A stretch of 14,592 nucleotides of DNA, taken from positions 1-14,592 of the forward strand of contig DGQF01000056.1 of the NCBI GenBank assembly GCA_002389675.1, given 5' to 3'. The position numbers and the translations under genes were made by a program. A model generated the notes under the pieces. The model made no database searches. It was not told the origin of the DNA and was given only the letters and a program-made list of their open reading frames with translations. Shown here in pieces: positions 1 through 10,600 of the stretch (position 1 is its first letter; each line of letters begins with the position of its first letter). Origin of the DNA: Gammaproteobacteria bacterium UBA4421 (GTDB lineage: Bacteria > Pseudomonadota > Gammaproteobacteria > Pseudomonadales > Azotimanducaceae).

Positions 1-20
1 TCAAATTTAGCTTTGGCCAT
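1..20 (-). CDS. tuf: Elongation factor Tu, first codons only (runs off the window)
   Basis: The visible piece is an ATG at 18-20 read leftwards, encoding Met-Ala-Lys-Ala-Lys-Phe and two bases of the next codon, which fits Glu (GA-). This matches the usual EF-Tu start (MAKEKFER or MSKEKFER in relatives). The position directly after fusA is the classical str operon order, rpsL-rpsG-fusA-tuf. EF-Tu is the GTPase that carries aminoacyl-tRNA to the ribosomal A site. An AGGA at 31-34 lies 10 nt upstream of the start and is the likely ribosome binding site. The call rests on six residues plus gene order, so it is strong in context but the rest of the gene cannot be checked here. Confidence 0.9.
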
Positions 21-68
21 GATTAATTAATCCTGTTTTTCATCCGTTCGTTTACTAATTCGCGTTAT

Positions 69-84
69 CCGGCTAATGAGCCGG
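69..84 (-). other. Short inverted repeat in the fusA-tuf spacer
   Basis: The transcribed strand can form a perfect 6-bp stem, CCGGCT / AGCCGG, with a 4-nt loop. It lies between the fusA stop and the tuf start. It is followed by ATAACGCG rather than a run of T, so it is not an intrinsic terminator, and tuf is expected to be co-transcribed with fusA. It could be an mRNA processing or 3'-end stabilising element, or chance. Confidence 0.4.
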
Positions 85-101
85 CAGCCCAAAGATCCCG
101 G

Positions 102-2198
102 CTACCGGTTGATCATCTTATTGGTCAGGGCAGAAGGCACTTCGCCGTAGTCACTAAATTCCATGGTGTAAGTCGCCCGTCCTTGAGTCGCAGAGCGCAG
201 GTCGGTCGAATAACCAAACATTTCCGCCAGCGGCACTTCGGCGCGAATTACTTTGCCTGCGGCGGTCTCGTCCATCCCAGAGATCAAACCTCTGCGGCGA
301 CTGAGATCGCCGACCACATCCCCCATATGCTCCTCAGGCGTGACCACTTCTACCTTCATCACCGGTTCCAACAACACGGCATCGGCATTCATAGCGCCCT
401 CTCGCAGTGCCATGGATCCGGCGATCTTAAACGCCATTTCGGAGGAATCAACTTCGTGGAAAGACCCATCATATAATGTTGCTTTGATACCGATGAGCGG
501 GTAGCCGGCAACAACACCGTTGCGCATTTGTTCTTGGATTCCTTTATTTACCGCGGGGATGTATTCCTTGGGAACAACCCCACCTGTAATTTCATCCGAA
601 AAATCGTAAGCAAATTCTCCAGCGGAATCTCGGTAAGGCGCCAATCTGATCCATACATGCCCGAACTGACCTCGACCGCCTGTTTGCCGAACAAACTTTG
701 CCTCTTGCTCCACAACACTACGAATTGTTTCGCGATAAGAGACCTGCGGCTTGCCAATGTTCGCATCAACACCGAACTCACGTTTCATTCGATCAACGAT
801 AATATCGAGGTGCAATTCACCCATTCCCGAAATAATCAACTGGCCCGATTCGCGATCTGTTTCCACTCTGAAAGAAGGGTCTTCTTGGGCCAGCTTAGCT
901 AACGCAACACCCATTTTTTCTTGATCGGCAACAGACCTCGGTTCTACCGCGACGGAAATCACTGGCTCTGGAAAATCCATTTTTTCCAGGGTGATCGGCG
1001 CCGACAAATCACACAGCGTTTCCCCTGTGGTAACGTCTTTCAGACCAATAGCCGCCGCGATATCTCCGGCGCGCACCTCTTTGATTTCGTTTCGGTTGCT
1101 CGAGTGCATCTGAACCAACCGGCCGATGCGTTCTTTGCGACCTTTGATAGGGTTATAAACTTGGTCCCCTGTTTTCAAAACACCCGAGTAGACTCGGAAA
1201 AAAGTCAGCGTTCCAACAAATGGGTCCGTCGCAATTTTGAACGCCAAACCGGCAAAAGGTGCGGCATCATCGGCCTCACGAACGGCCGGGGTAGCCTCAT
1301 CGACAATCCCCTCAATTGGCTTGACCTCGGTTGGGGCCGGCAGGTAATCAACCACGGCGTCAAGCATCGCCTGAACACCCTTATTCTTGAAAGCAGAACC
1401 ACACAACGCAGGTACAATTTCATTTGCTAACGTGCGCTCGCGCAATCCTGCTTTAATCTCATCGATGGTAAGTTCTCCATCTTCGAGATATTTGTCCATT
1501 AGCGTCTCGTTCGCTTCCGCTGCTCGCTCAACAAGATGCTCTCGCCAGCGAATCGCCTCAGCCTCAGCTTCCGGGGGAATATCCTCTTCGCGACAGGTCA
1601 AGCCTTGGTCATCTTCACTCCAGATCAGCGCTTTCATTTTGACTAAATCTATGACGCCTCGAAAATTCTCCTCGGCACCTAAAGCCAGCTGGACGGGGAC
1701 CGGATCTGAGCCTAAACGCGAGCCAATCTGCTCGACTACCCGAAGAAAATTTGCGCCCTGGCGATCCATTTTGTTCACAAAGACGACTCGGGGAACTTCA
1801 TATTTGTTGGCTTGACGCCAGACTGTCTCCGACTGGGGTTCAACGCCGGAGGTGCCGCAAAATACAACAACGGCGCCATCGAGCACGCGCAGACTGCGCT
1901 CAACCTCGATCGTAAAATCGACGTGCCCGGGCGTATCAATAATATTTATTCGATGCTCGTCGAACTGCTGGCGCATGCCCCGCCAAAAGCAGGTCGTCGC
2001 CGCGGACGTAATCGTGATACCGCGTTCCTGCTCTTGGGCCATCCAGTCCATCGTCGCAGCGCCATCGTGAACTTCGCCGATTTTATGGGAAATTCCGGTA
2101 TAGAACAGGACGCGCTCGGTAGTTGTCGTTTTGCCCGCATCAACGTGCGCCACAATACCGATGTTTCGGTAGCGAGCAATTGGCGTGTTACGCCCCAT
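102..2198 (-). CDS. fusA: Elongation factor G
   Basis: EF-G is the cytoplasmic GTPase that drives tRNA-mRNA translocation and, with RRF, ribosome recycling. The 698-residue product is close to the roughly 700 usual for the family. The G domain is intact: P-loop AHVDAGKT at 17-24, switch I RGITI at 59-63, DTPGH at 88-92 and NKMD at 142-145. The later domains follow, including the conserved [12 protein letters not shown] stretch of domain III and the [12 protein letters not shown] region of domain IV. The start, [15 protein letters not shown], aligns with E. coli [15 protein letters not shown]. The start has no clear Shine-Dalgarno in the 47 nt after rpsG, so translation may be coupled to rpsG. 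The C-terminal tail ([10 protein letters not shown]) differs from the NVAQAVIEARGK-type tail of E. coli. Location in the str operon argues for the canonical housekeeping copy rather than a FusA2-type paralogue. Confidence 0.98.
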   Translation of the reverse strand: MGRNTPIARYRNIGIVAHVDAGKTTTTERVLFYTGISHKIGEVHDGAATMDWMAQEQERGITITSAATTCFWRGMRQQFDEHRINIIDTPGHVDFTIEVERSLRVLDGAVVVFCGTSGVEPQSETVWRQANKYEVPRVVFVNKMDRQGANFLRVVEQIGSRLGSDPVPVQLALGAEENFRGVIDLVKMKALIWSEDDQGLTCREEDIPPEAEAEAIRWREHLVERAAEANETLMDKYLEDGELTIDEIKAGLRERTLANEIVPALCGSAFKNKGVQAMLDAVVDYLPAPTEVKPIEGIVDEATPAVREADDAAPFAGLAFKIATDPFVGTLTFFRVYSGVLKTGDQVYNPIKGRKERIGRLVQMHSSNRNEIKEVRAGDIAAAIGLKDVTTGETLCDLSAPITLEKMDFPEPVISVAVEPRSVADQEKMGVALAKLAQEDPSFRVETDRESGQLIISGMGELHLDIIVDRMKREFGVDANIGKPQVSYRETIRSVVEQEAKFVRQTGGRGQFGHVWIRLAPYRDSAGEFAYDFSDEITGGVVPKEYIPAVNKGIQEQMRNGVVAGYPLIGIKATLYDGSFHEVDSSEMAFKIAGSMALREGAMNADAVLLEPVMKVEVVTPEEHMGDVVGDLSRRRGLISGMDETAAGKVIRAEVPLAEMFGYSTDLRSATQGRATYTMEFSDYGEVPSALTNKMINR

Positions 2199-2245
2199 TA
2201 ACAGCTACCGACCAAGCAAAAGGTACAAACTTAAAATCAGCAAAC

Positions 2246-2719
2246 CTAGTAACGATAATGGGCAAACGCTCTATTTGCGTCGGCCATACGATGGGTATCT
2301 TCTCTTTTCTTAACTGCGGAGCCCCGGCCATCAGCAGCATCCATAAGCTCACCGGCCAATCGAGCAGCCATAGACTTCTCATTTCGCGCACGAGCGCTGT
2401 CGACCAACCAACGCATCGCCAGCGCCGTTCGGCGCGAAGCGCGCACTTCGACCGGCACTTGGTAGGTTGCACCACCGACGCGGCGGGATTTGACCTCCAC
2501 CATAGGAGCGATTGCATCCAGCGCACTTTCGAATACTTCAACGGGATTAGCCGCAGCATCACGTTGGGTAATTCGGCTGAAAGCGCCATACACAATACGC
2601 TCTGCAACCGCTTTCTTACCACTCACCATAACGTGATTGATAAATTTCGCGACGGTTTGGTTATGGAACTTCGGATCAGGCAAAACTTCGCGTTTTGCGA
2701 CAACTCTACGACGTGGCAT
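2246..2719 (-). CDS. rpsG: 30S ribosomal protein S7
   Basis: S7 is a primary assembly protein of the 30S head; it binds the 3' major domain of 16S rRNA and lines the E-site tRNA path. The 157-residue product starts [18 protein letters not shown], the typical S7 N-terminus, and has the conserved core [17 protein letters not shown] and [15 protein letters not shown], ending in AHYRY. Length equals the usual 156-157. The ATG at 2717-2719 has AAGGAG at 2727-2732 with 7-nt spacing, a textbook ribosome binding site. It lies 169 nt after rpsL and 47 nt before fusA. In E. coli, S7 represses its own operon by binding the rpsL-rpsG spacer. The long, hairpin-containing spacer here would allow the same, but that is inference. 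Confidence 0.98.
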   Translation of the reverse strand: MPRRRVVAKREVLPDPKFHNQTVAKFINHVMVSGKKAVAERIVYGAFSRITQRDAAANPVEVFESALDAIAPMVEVKSRRVGGATYQVPVEVRASRRTALAMRWLVDSARARNEKSMAARLAGELMDAADGRGSAVKKREDTHRMADANRAFAHYRY

Positions 2720-2888
2720 TCATATTCTCCTTGCTTCAGGTGAGCGTCTTATCGCACCAGTTAAAACCGTTGACGGCCTGCTGATGCCAAAAGGGGTTAA
2801 CCCTTTTGATCGACCTGCCTTACGCAAGTCGGACCCTTACTGAGAAAAGCTTATTGGTTGACTAAAAAATTTATCCTAACTAAACCCC
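2720..2888 (-). promoter_or_regulatory. rpsL-rpsG spacer, candidate S7 autoregulatory region
   Basis: This 169-nt non-coding spacer is long for the middle of a ribosomal protein operon. On the transcribed strand it begins beside a hairpin over the rpsL stop, continues into a T6 run at 2865-2870 and contains a palindromic hairpin at 2789-2807. It ends with the rpsG ribosome binding site. In E. coli the equivalent spacer binds S7 and couples rpsG translation to rpsL. The similarity is positional only; I did not recognise a conserved S7-binding sequence. I saw no convincing internal promoter. Confidence 0.4.
2789..2807 (-). other. Palindromic hairpin upstream of rpsG
   Basis: A perfect 7-bp inverted repeat, AAAAGGG / CCCTTTT, with a 5-nt loop. 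The centre also contains the 10-nt palindrome GGGTTAACCC. On either strand the 3' arm ends in only four T residues and no further T run follows, so strong termination is not expected. It lies 69 nt upstream of the rpsG start and may be part of an mRNA structure that controls rpsG translation, or a pause site. Confidence 0.5.
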
Positions 2889-2903
2889 TTACTTAGGGCG
2901 TTT
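2882..2903 (-). other. Hairpin spanning the rpsL stop codon
   Basis: The transcribed strand can pair AAAC-G-CCCT with AGGGGTTT: 8 bp with one bulged G and a 5-nt loop that contains part of the TAA stop of rpsL. A run of six T follows about 12 nt downstream (2865-2870). That is too far for a canonical intrinsic terminator, but the pair could act as a pause site, an attenuator or part of the S7 control element. Read-through into rpsG is expected because rpsG has no evident promoter of its own. Confidence 0.4.
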
Positions 2904-3260
2904 TGTCCCGTATTTCGAGCGGGACTGTTTGCGATCTGCGACGCCGGAAGTGTCCAATGTGCCTCGGATGGTGTGATAACGCACACCAGGCAGATCCTTA
3001 ACTCGGCCACCGCGAATCAGTACAACAGAGTGTTCCTGCAAATTATGACCTTCGCCGCCAATATATGACGTGACTTCGAAGCCGTTGGTCAGTCGAACAC
3101 GACATACCTTGCGCAAAGCTGAATTTGGCTTTTTCGGGGTTGTCGTATACACCCTTGTACATACGCCACGACGCTGAGGGCTTGCCTGCAACGCTGGGAC
3201 GATATTCTTTTCTACTTTTCTTTTACGTGGTTTACGAACCAACTGGCTAATTGTTGCCAT
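2889..3260 (-). CDS. rpsL: 30S ribosomal protein S12
   Basis: S12 sits at the decoding centre of the 30S subunit and controls fidelity. The 123-residue product matches E. coli S12 almost throughout, including [16 protein letters not shown] and [27 protein letters not shown]. Lys43 and Lys88, whose substitution gives streptomycin resistance in E. coli, are wild type, as is Asp89, the methylthiolated residue. The ATG start gives [11 protein letters not shown], matching E. coli MATVNQLVRKP. The ribosome binding site is slightly unusual: AGAGGT at 3272-3277 is 11 nt upstream, with a second AGGA directly abutting the ATG. It is the first gene of the str block and lies behind its own promoter in the rpoC-rpsL spacer. 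Confidence 0.99.
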   Translation of the reverse strand: MATISQLVRKPRKRKVEKNIVPALQASPQRRGVCTRVYTTTPKKPNSALRKVCRVRLTNGFEVTSYIGGEGHNLQEHSVVLIRGGRVKDLPGVRYHTIRGTLDTSGVADRKQSRSKYGTKRPK

Positions 3261-3318
3261 TCCTACTTATAACCTCTAATTGTCTTTTTCACCCGAGGGC
3301 GAAACCGCAGGGCGCGGC

Positions 3319-3347
3319 ATTGTATGCGCAGACCCTGCATTTCTCAA
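3319..3347 (-). promoter_or_regulatory. Sigma70-type promoter for the str operon (rpsL-rpsG-fusA-tuf)
   Basis: On the transcribed strand TTGAGA (3342-3347, 5 of 6 with the TTGACA consensus) is followed after exactly 17 nt by TACAAT (3319-3324, 5 of 6 with TATAAT). The predicted transcript would start near 3311-3313, about 50 nt before the rpsL ATG. The segment just after the -10 box is GCCGCGCC. A GC-rich discriminator of this kind is typical of rRNA and ribosomal protein promoters under ppGpp/DksA stringent control. The spacer contains a small inverted repeat (GCAG-GGT-CTGC). The sequence match is strong and the place is right; activity is unproven. Confidence 0.75.
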
Positions 3348-3377
3348 GCACTTCACGCGACACGCGCGCTGTAAATA

Positions 3378-6300
3378 CTATTCTTCGTCAGACGTATTTC
3401 CCTGAGCGGACAGCGCCTCAGCCAATGCCTGCTCAACTTCATCAGCCGAAGGACCTTGACTGACCAGCGTTTCCGTTTCACGTCGCTCTTTGCGTTCCTT
3501 GTGGTACGTCAATCCCGTACCGGCTGGAATCAAACGCCCGACCACCACATTTTCTTTCAACCCTCGCAAGAAATCTTGCTTCCCGGTCACCGCAGCTTCC
3601 GTCAATACACGTGTAGTTTCTTGGAAGGAGGCTGCTGAAATAAACGATTCGGTCGCCAGCGAAGCCTTGGTGATGCCTAACAAAACGCGCTGGAACTGAG
3701 CCAGTTCTCGATTTTCGGCACTTAACTCAGCGTTCACTTGACGGATCTTGGTGTATTCAGTCTGTTCACCGCGGATCAGCTCTGATTCTCCGGAGCTCAC
3801 AACTTCCACCTTGCGCAACATCTGCCGAACAATGACCTCAATGTGTTTATCATTAATCTTGACGCCCTGGAGACGATAGACCTCTTGAATTTCGTTGACG
3901 ATGTAACGCGCCAACTCTTCAACGCCTTTCAATCGTAAGATGTCGTGAGCACTCATCGGGCCATCACAGACCGTTTCGCCTTTCTCGACAGTCTCTCCAT
4001 CGTAGACACCAATGGTGCGCCACTTTGGAATCAAAGTTTCCACTGGGTCACCGTCCACAGGTGTAATCACTAATCGACGCTTACCTTTGGTTTCTTTGCC
4101 AAAGCTCACCGTTCCAGAGGCCTCTGCCAATATGGCCGGCTCTTTAGGCTTACGCGCCTCGAACAAATCCGCCACACGTGGCAAACCACCTGTTATATCT
4201 CTGGTCTTGAGGGCATTTTGCGGAATGCGTGCGATCACGTCACCAATGCCAATCAATGAATTATCTTCCATCGAGAGAATCGCATCAGCAGGCATGAAAT
4301 AGTTTGCAGGCACATCTGTACCGGGCAAATTCAACTGCTCTCCTTTATCGTCCATCAAACGCACGGCTGGACGCAGATCTTTGGCCGCACTGGGGCGAGC
4401 CGCGGCATCCATCACCGTAATGTTTGAAAGACCCGTGAGTTCGTCGGTTTGACGACGTACCGACAGCCCTTCTTCCATTTCGGCAAACTGAACCTTGCCG
4501 GCAACTTCAGCAACAATCGGGTGCGTGTGGGGATCCCATTGGGCAATCACCTGTCCCGCTTCTACCCGATCCTCTTCCGCCACCGCAATAACCGCGCCAT
4601 AAGGTAGCTTGTAGCGTTCCCGCTCTCTTCCATGCTCATCAGCCACGGCAATTTCGCCAGAGCGAGAAACCGCAACTAATTCTCCAGACAAACGCGTGAC
4701 CGTCTTCAAGTTATGAAGTCGTATGCTGCCACCATGCTTAACTTGAATATTATCAACCGCGGTTGCGCGAGAGGCCGCGCCACCAATGTGGAACGTACGC
4801 ATGGTAAGCTGAGTTCCCGGCTCACCAATTGATTGAGCGGCGATCACGCCAACGCTTTCACCAACGTTGACCAAGTGGCCTCGAGCCAAATCTCGCCCGT
4901 AACAAGCCTTACAAATCCCATGCACGGTGTCACAAGTAATCGGGCTTCTAACCAGCATTTCATCAATGCCCAACTCTTCGAGTTGTTCCACCCAGGCCTC
5001 GTCAATCATGGTTCCGGCCGGAATCAATACTGTCTTTTCATCCACATCTAAAATGTTTTGCGCAACCACGCGCCCTAAAACACGATCGCCCAACGGCTGA
5101 ACAACATCTCCACCCTCAATGATGGCCATGGTGTGTAAGCCTTGGTCAGTACCGCAGTCAAAATCAGTGACAACCACGTCCTGGGCCACATCCACCAAGC
5201 GACGTGTTAAGTATCCTGAGTTTGCAGTCTTTAGCGCGGTATCGGCCAATCCCTTGCGGGCGCCATGCGTCGAAATAAAATATTCGTTCACCGTCAACCC
5301 TTCGCGGAAATTTGCGGTGATCGCATTTTCAATAATACTGCCGTCAGGCCGAGTCATTAGACCCCGCATTCCCGCTAACTGACGAATCTGAGCGGGTGAA
5401 CCTCGCGCTCCTGAATCTGCATACATAAACACAGAGTTGAAGGAATCTTGCTGCTCGTCCTTACCCTCGCTATTGGTCACATTTTCCTTAGAAATGCCTT
5501 CCATCATTGACCGCGCGACCAAATCATTCGCGCGAGACCAGATATCGACCACTTTATTGTATTTCTCACCTTGGGTGACAAGGCCTGAGCCGTACTGAGA
5601 CTCAATCTCGGCAACCTCAGCTTCCGCTTCCTCAATGATGCCGGTTTTGGCTGCAGGAATAACAAAATCCTCAACGCCAATCGAAGATCCTGAAGCCGTT
5701 GAATACGCAAAACCGGTGTACATCAATTGATCAGCAAAAATTACCGTGTCTTTCAGCCCACAGCGTCTGTAACAGTCGTTAATCAAATTGGAAATGGATT
5801 TCTTGTCCATGGCTTTGTTGACCAACGCATAGGGCAAGCCTTTCGGGACGATATTGAACAGCAATGCGCGCCCAACAGTCGTATCGTACAGCGAGCGTGC
5901 CCATCGACTAATGCCATCATCATCGATCACGTGCTCCTCAACTCGCACCTTGACCTTGGCGTGAAGACCCACTTGTTGCGCGTGATACGCTCGGTGAACC
6001 TCATCTGCGTCCGCAAAGACTGTACCTTCGCCTTTGACATTGACCTTTTCACGGGTCATGTAATAGACGCCTAAAACAACGTCCTGCGAGGGCACAATAA
6101 TCGGCTCTCCGCTGGCGGGAGAGAGAATATTATTGGTCGACATCATCAATGCGCGGCTTTCAAGCTGGGCTTCTAATGTCAAAGGCACGTGCACAGCCAT
6201 CTGGTCGCCATCAAAATCCGCGTTGTATGCGGTGCACACCAGCGGATGCAACTGAATCGCTTTCCCTTCAATCAATACGGGTTCAAAAGCTTGGATACCC

Positions 6301-7595
6301 AGACGATGAAGGGTCGGCGCACGGTTCAACAGCACAGGGTGCTCGCGGATAACTTCAGCGAGAATATCCCAGACCTCCGCGGTCTCGCGCTCAACCATCT
6401 TTTTTGCAGCTTTGATGGTTGTTGCCAGCTGGCGCTCTTCGAGTTTGCCAAAAATGAAAGGCTTGAAGAGCTCTAGCGCCATCTTTTTCGGCAATCCGCA
6501 TTGATGCAATCTCAGCGTGGGGCCAACCACAATGACCGACCGGCCGGAGTAGTCAACCCGCTTACCCAGCAAATTCTGACGGAACCGACCCTGTTTACCT
6601 TTGATCATATCGGCCAGAGACTTCAGCGGCCGCTTATTGGACCCTGTAATGGCACGCCCACGACGACCATTGTCCAGCAGCGCATCTACAGATTCCTGCA
6701 ACATACGCTTTTCGTTGCGAACAATGATGTCCGGTGCAGATAAATCTAAAAGGCGATTCAAGCGATTGTTCCGATTGATCACCCGACGATACAAATCATT
6801 CAAATCTGAGGTGGCAAAGCGGCCGCCATCAAGAGGAACCAGAGGCCGCAGATCCGGCGGCAATACGGGCAGAACCGTCATTACCATCCATTCGGGCTTG
6901 TTACCGGAGTTTAGGAAAGCTTCCATGAGCTTCAAGCGCTTGGAAAATTTCTTGATTTTCGTTTCTGAATTCGTCGCCGGAATTTCTTCACGTAATTGGG
7001 CGATTTCGGAAGGTAGATCCAAATGCATCAGCATTTCTTGAACTGCTTCAGCACCCATTCGTGCATCAAACTCGTCACCAAATTCTTCGAGCTTGCTGTA
7101 GTACTCCTCGTCAGTCAGCAGTTGCCCTACTTCCAAATCTGTCAAACCGGGATCAATGACTACAAACGACTCAAAGTAGAGCACACGCTCTATATCTCGT
7201 AGCGTCATATCCAGCAAGAGACCAATCCGAGAGGGTAACGACTTGAGGAACCAAATGTGTGCAGTTGGACAGGCGAGTTCGATATGGCCCATTCGCTCAC
7301 GACGTACCTTCGTCAATGTGACTTCTACACCGCACTTCTCGCAAATAACTCCACGGTGTTTGAGTCGTTTATATTTGCCGCAAAGACACTCATAGTCTTT
7401 TACCGGGCCAAAAATCCGTGCGCAGAACAGCCCATCCCGTTCTGGCTTGAACGTACGATAGTTAATGGTCTCTGGCTTCTTGACCTCACCAAACGACCAA
7501 GATCGGATCATCTCTGGCGATGCTAGGCCAATTCGCAGGGCATCAAACTCATCCACGTCGCCCTTGGATTTGAGTAAGTTAAGTAAGTCTTTCAA
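3378..7595 (-). CDS. rpoC: DNA-directed RNA polymerase subunit beta'
   Basis: The beta' subunit forms the clamp, bridge helix, trigger loop and half of the active site of RNA polymerase. The 1405-residue product is close to the 1407 of E. coli. The N-terminal zinc site has Cys70, Cys72, Cys85 and Cys88. The catalytic NADFDGD motif lies near 458-464. The second zinc site is formed by the Cys in FDCGTDQG together with [11 protein letters not shown]. The trigger loop ([13 protein letters not shown]) is followed by the large lineage insertion seen in gammaproteobacteria, then [16 protein letters not shown] and [25 protein letters not shown]. The start is TTG at 7593-7595: translation from there gives MKDLLNLL, as in E. 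coli MKDLLKFL, and a strong GAGGAG lies 7 nt upstream. No terminator follows the TAG, so read-through into rpsL is likely in addition to the rpsL promoter. Confidence 0.99.
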   Translation of the reverse strand: MKDLLNLLKSKGDVDEFDALRIGLASPEMIRSWSFGEVKKPETINYRTFKPERDGLFCARIFGPVKDYECLCGKYKRLKHRGVICEKCGVEVTLTKVRRERMGHIELACPTAHIWFLKSLPSRIGLLLDMTLRDIERVLYFESFVVIDPGLTDLEVGQLLTDEEYYSKLEEFGDEFDARMGAEAVQEMLMHLDLPSEIAQLREEIPATNSETKIKKFSKRLKLMEAFLNSGNKPEWMVMTVLPVLPPDLRPLVPLDGGRFATSDLNDLYRRVINRNNRLNRLLDLSAPDIIVRNEKRMLQESVDALLDNGRRGRAITGSNKRPLKSLADMIKGKQGRFRQNLLGKRVDYSGRSVIVVGPTLRLHQCGLPKKMALELFKPFIFGKLEERQLATTIKAAKKMVERETAEVWDILAEVIREHPVLLNRAPTLHRLGIQAFEPVLIEGKAIQLHPLVCTAYNADFDGDQMAVHVPLTLEAQLESRALMMSTNNILSPASGEPIIVPSQDVVLGVYYMTREKVNVKGEGTVFADADEVHRAYHAQQVGLHAKVKVRVEEHVIDDDGISRWARSLYDTTVGRALLFNIVPKGLPYALVNKAMDKKSISNLINDCYRRCGLKDTVIFADQLMYTGFAYSTASGSSIGVEDFVIPAAKTGIIEEAEAEVAEIESQYGSGLVTQGEKYNKVVDIWSRANDLVARSMMEGISKENVTNSEGKDEQQDSFNSVFMYADSGARGSPAQIRQLAGMRGLMTRPDGSIIENAITANFREGLTVNEYFISTHGARKGLADTALKTANSGYLTRRLVDVAQDVVVTDFDCGTDQGLHTMAIIEGGDVVQPLGDRVLGRVVAQNILDVDEKTVLIPAGTMIDEAWVEQLEELGIDEMLVRSPITCDTVHGICKACYGRDLARGHLVNVGESVGVIAAQSIGEPGTQLTMRTFHIGGAASRATAVDNIQVKHGGSIRLHNLKTVTRLSGELVAVSRSGEIAVADEHGRERERYKLPYGAVIAVAEEDRVEAGQVIAQWDPHTHPIVAEVAGKVQFAEMEEGLSVRRQTDELTGLSNITVMDAAARPSAAKDLRPAVRLMDDKGEQLNLPGTDVPANYFMPADAILSMEDNSLIGIGDVIARIPQNALKTRDITGGLPRVADLFEARKPKEPAILAEASGTVSFGKETKGKRRLVITPVDGDPVETLIPKWRTIGVYDGETVEKGETVCDGPMSAHDILRLKGVEELARYIVNEIQEVYRLQGVKINDKHIEVIVRQMLRKVEVVSSGESELIRGEQTEYTKIRQVNAELSAENRELAQFQRVLLGITKASLATESFISAASFQETTRVLTEAAVTGKQDFLRGLKENVVVGRLIPAGTGLTYHKERKERRETETLVSQGPSADEVEQALAEALSAQGNTSDEE

Positions 7596-7602
7596 GATCT
7601 TT

Positions 7603-7608
7603 CTCCTC
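7603..7608 (-). promoter_or_regulatory. Ribosome binding site fixing the TTG start of rpoC
   Basis: GAGGAG on the transcribed strand, 7 nt before the TTG at 7593-7595. It lies in the 28-nt rpoB-rpoC spacer. The strong site, together with the MKDLL N-terminus shared with E. coli RpoC, supports the non-ATG start. Confidence 0.85.
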
Positions 7609-7623
7609 TACCTAGGGTATACA

Positions 7624-10600
7624 TTATTCAGTTTCAAGTTCGATGTTGATTCCCAAGGAACGAATTTCCTTGACCAACACGTTAAACGACTCAGGCATTC
7701 CGGGCTCCATTTGATAGTTCCCATCTACAATATTTTTGTACATCTTCGTACGCCCTAAGACATCATCAGACTTGACCGTTAGCATCTCTTGGAGAGTATA
7801 AGCCGCTCCATAGGCCTCTAGCGCCCATACCTCCATTTCGCCGAAGCGCTGACCACCAAACTGTGCTTTACCACCCAGTGGCTGCTGTGTCACAAGGCTG
7901 TAAGACCCTGTGGAGCGCGCATGCATTTTGTCGTCGACCAAATGATTGAGCTTCAGCATGTACATATAGCCAACAGTGGTGCGCCGTTCAAAGGGATCCC
8001 CTGTGCGACCGTCATAGAGCTGCGCTTGCCCGGAAGTCGGCAAACCCGCCAACTCAAGCATCGCCTTGATCTCCTCCTCAGAGGCACCGTCGAATGCTGG
8101 CGTGGCCATCGGCACGCCGCCGCAGAGGTTCTTCGCCAATTCGAGCACTTCGGTGTCGCTCAACGACGCCAGCGCAACGTTAGGATCACCGACTTGGTTG
8201 TACACCTTTTCTAAAAAGCCACGCACCTCACCGACCTGCTTTTGTTGCTCAAGCATTTCGTTGATGCGTTCACCAACACCACGCGCAGCCCAACCCAAAT
8301 GGGTTTCCAAGACTTGTCCAACGTTCATTCGCGATGGCACGCCGAGCGGATTGAGCACGACATCAACGGGCTCACCATGCTCATCAAATGGCATATCCTC
8401 AACAGGCATAATCACGGAAATAACACCTTTGTTACCATGACGACCAGCCATCTTATCGCCCGGCTGAATACGCCGTTTGATGGCTAGGTAAACCTTCACT
8501 ATCTTGAGCACACCCGGTGCGAGATCATCGCCGCTTTGCAGTTTGGATCGCTTATCCGCGTAGTTGGCGTCCAACGCCTCTTTGCGCGCCTGCAATTGCT
8601 CTTCGGCACGCTCTAACTGCTCATTCAAGCTGTCATCTTGCATCCGAATTTTAAACCAATCGTCCGCATCCAACCCTTCAAGATACTCAGCGTCAATGGT
8701 CAAGCCCTTGTTTTGGCCCGGCGCACTTGCAGCGGTTTGGCCAACCAACGCACGCTTCAAGCGTTCATAGGTCGCTGATTCGACAATGCGGTATTCATCA
8801 TCGAGATCTTTACGGATTGTCGCCAACTGTGCGTGCTCAATATCTGTCGCGCGCTGGTCTTTTTCCACACCATCTCGCGTAAAGACTTGAACATCGATTA
8901 CGGTGCCTTTTACTGAAGTAGGCACGCGCTGCGAGGTGTCTTTAACATCCGATGCTTTCTCGCCAAAAATTGCGCGAAGCAGCTTCTCCTCGGGTGTAAG
9001 CTGAGTTTCACCTTTTGGCGTCACCTTGCCCACAAGAATATCGCCTGCGCCAACTTCTGCACCAATGTAGACAATACCGGACTCATCCAATTTGGAGAGC
9101 GCACCCTCCCCTACGTTGGGAATGTCACACGTGATTTCTTCGGGACCCAATTTGGTATCGCGCGCAATACACGTTAATTCTTGAATGTGAATACTGGTGA
9201 AACGGTCTTCTTTCACAACTCGCTCAGACACCAAAATGGAGTCCTCATAGTTGTAGCCATTCCATGGCATAAAGGCGATGCGCATATTTTGGCCAAGCGC
9301 CAACTCACCCATATCTACAGACGGTCCGTCGGCCAACGTATCGCCTCGCGCGATAATGTCGCCAGGTCTAACCAACGGGCGCTGATTAATACAGGTATTT
9401 TGGTTTGAGCGAGTGAACTTGGTCAAATTGTAGATATCAACACCCGCCTCGCCGGCTTGCGTCTCTTCATCAGACACCCGCACAATGATGCGCGCGGCGT
9501 CGACACTTTCAACCAAGCCACCCCGCGCGGCGTTCACACATACCCCAGAATCACGCGCAACGTCTCGCTCCATGCCAGTCCCGACCAACGGCTTCTCAGC
9601 GCGCAACGTAGGCACAGCCTGTCGCTGCATGTTCGAGCCCATCAGCGCGCGGTTCGCATCGTCGTGCTCCAAGAAGGGAATCAATGACGCCGCTACGGAG
9701 ACCACCTGCTTAGGCGATACGTCCATAAAATTCACATTTTCTGCCGCAGTTTTGGTGAATTCGTTCTGGTGTCTAACGTCAACCAACTCGCCTTCAAACC
9801 CGCCATCTGCTGAGAGCGGCGCGCTCGCTTGCGCGATAACAAAATTAGCTTCATCAATGGCAGAAAGATATTCAATCTGATCCGTTACCTTGCCATCAAC
9901 CACCTTGCGATAAGGCGACTCAAGAAAGCCATAATTATTTGTACGCGCATAAGTTGCCAAACTGTTAATCAGGCCAATATTAGGACCTTCTGGTGTTTCG
10001 ATAGGGCAAACACGGCCGTAATGAGTGGGATGCACATCACGCACTTCGAAACCCGCGCGTTCGCGCGTGAGACCACCTGGCCCCAAGGCGGATACACGAC
10101 GCTTATGCGTCACTTCCGACAGCGGGTTATTTTGATCCATAAACTGGGACAACTGCGAGGATCCAAAAAACTCTTTAATGGCCGCAGCAACTGGTTTGGC
10201 GTTAATCATGTCTTGAGGCATCAGGCCCTCGGATTCCGCCAAACTCAAACGCTCTTTCACCGCGCGCTCGACGCGGATCAGGCCGACCCTAAACTGATTT
10301 TCCGCCATCTCGCCAACGGAGCGGACGCGTCGATTACCCAAATGATCAATATCGTCGACCGATCCTTTACCATCACGAATGTCGATCAAAGTGCGCAATA
10401 CGTCTACGATATCTTCACGCGCCAGCGTACCTTCACCCTTGATCGCTTCGCGGCCCAACCGCCGGTTAAACTTCATTCGTCCGACCGCTGAAAGGTCATA
10501 ACGCTCGTTTGAGAAAAATAGGTTGTTAAATAAATTTTCCGCCGCTTCTTTGGTCGGCGGTTCACCCGGCCGCATCATGCGATAGATCTCAACCAGCGCT

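Noticed and set aside
61..101. Terminator or tuf promoter in the fusA-tuf spacer
   Set aside because: The hairpin at 69-84 has no T run, and a TTGGGC/GATAAC pair is too weak to call a promoter.
183..2201. Plus-strand open frames opposite fusA, and similar frames opposite rpoB and rpoC
   Set aside because: They lie wholly opposite highly conserved genes, have no recognisable family resemblance and no consistent ribosome binding sites; they are shadows of the coding strand.
2889..3260. Streptomycin or rifampicin resistance mutations in rpsL or rpoB
   Set aside because: S12 has Lys43 and Lys88, and the RpoB rifampicin cluster has the sensitive residues, so neither gene shows a resistance signature.
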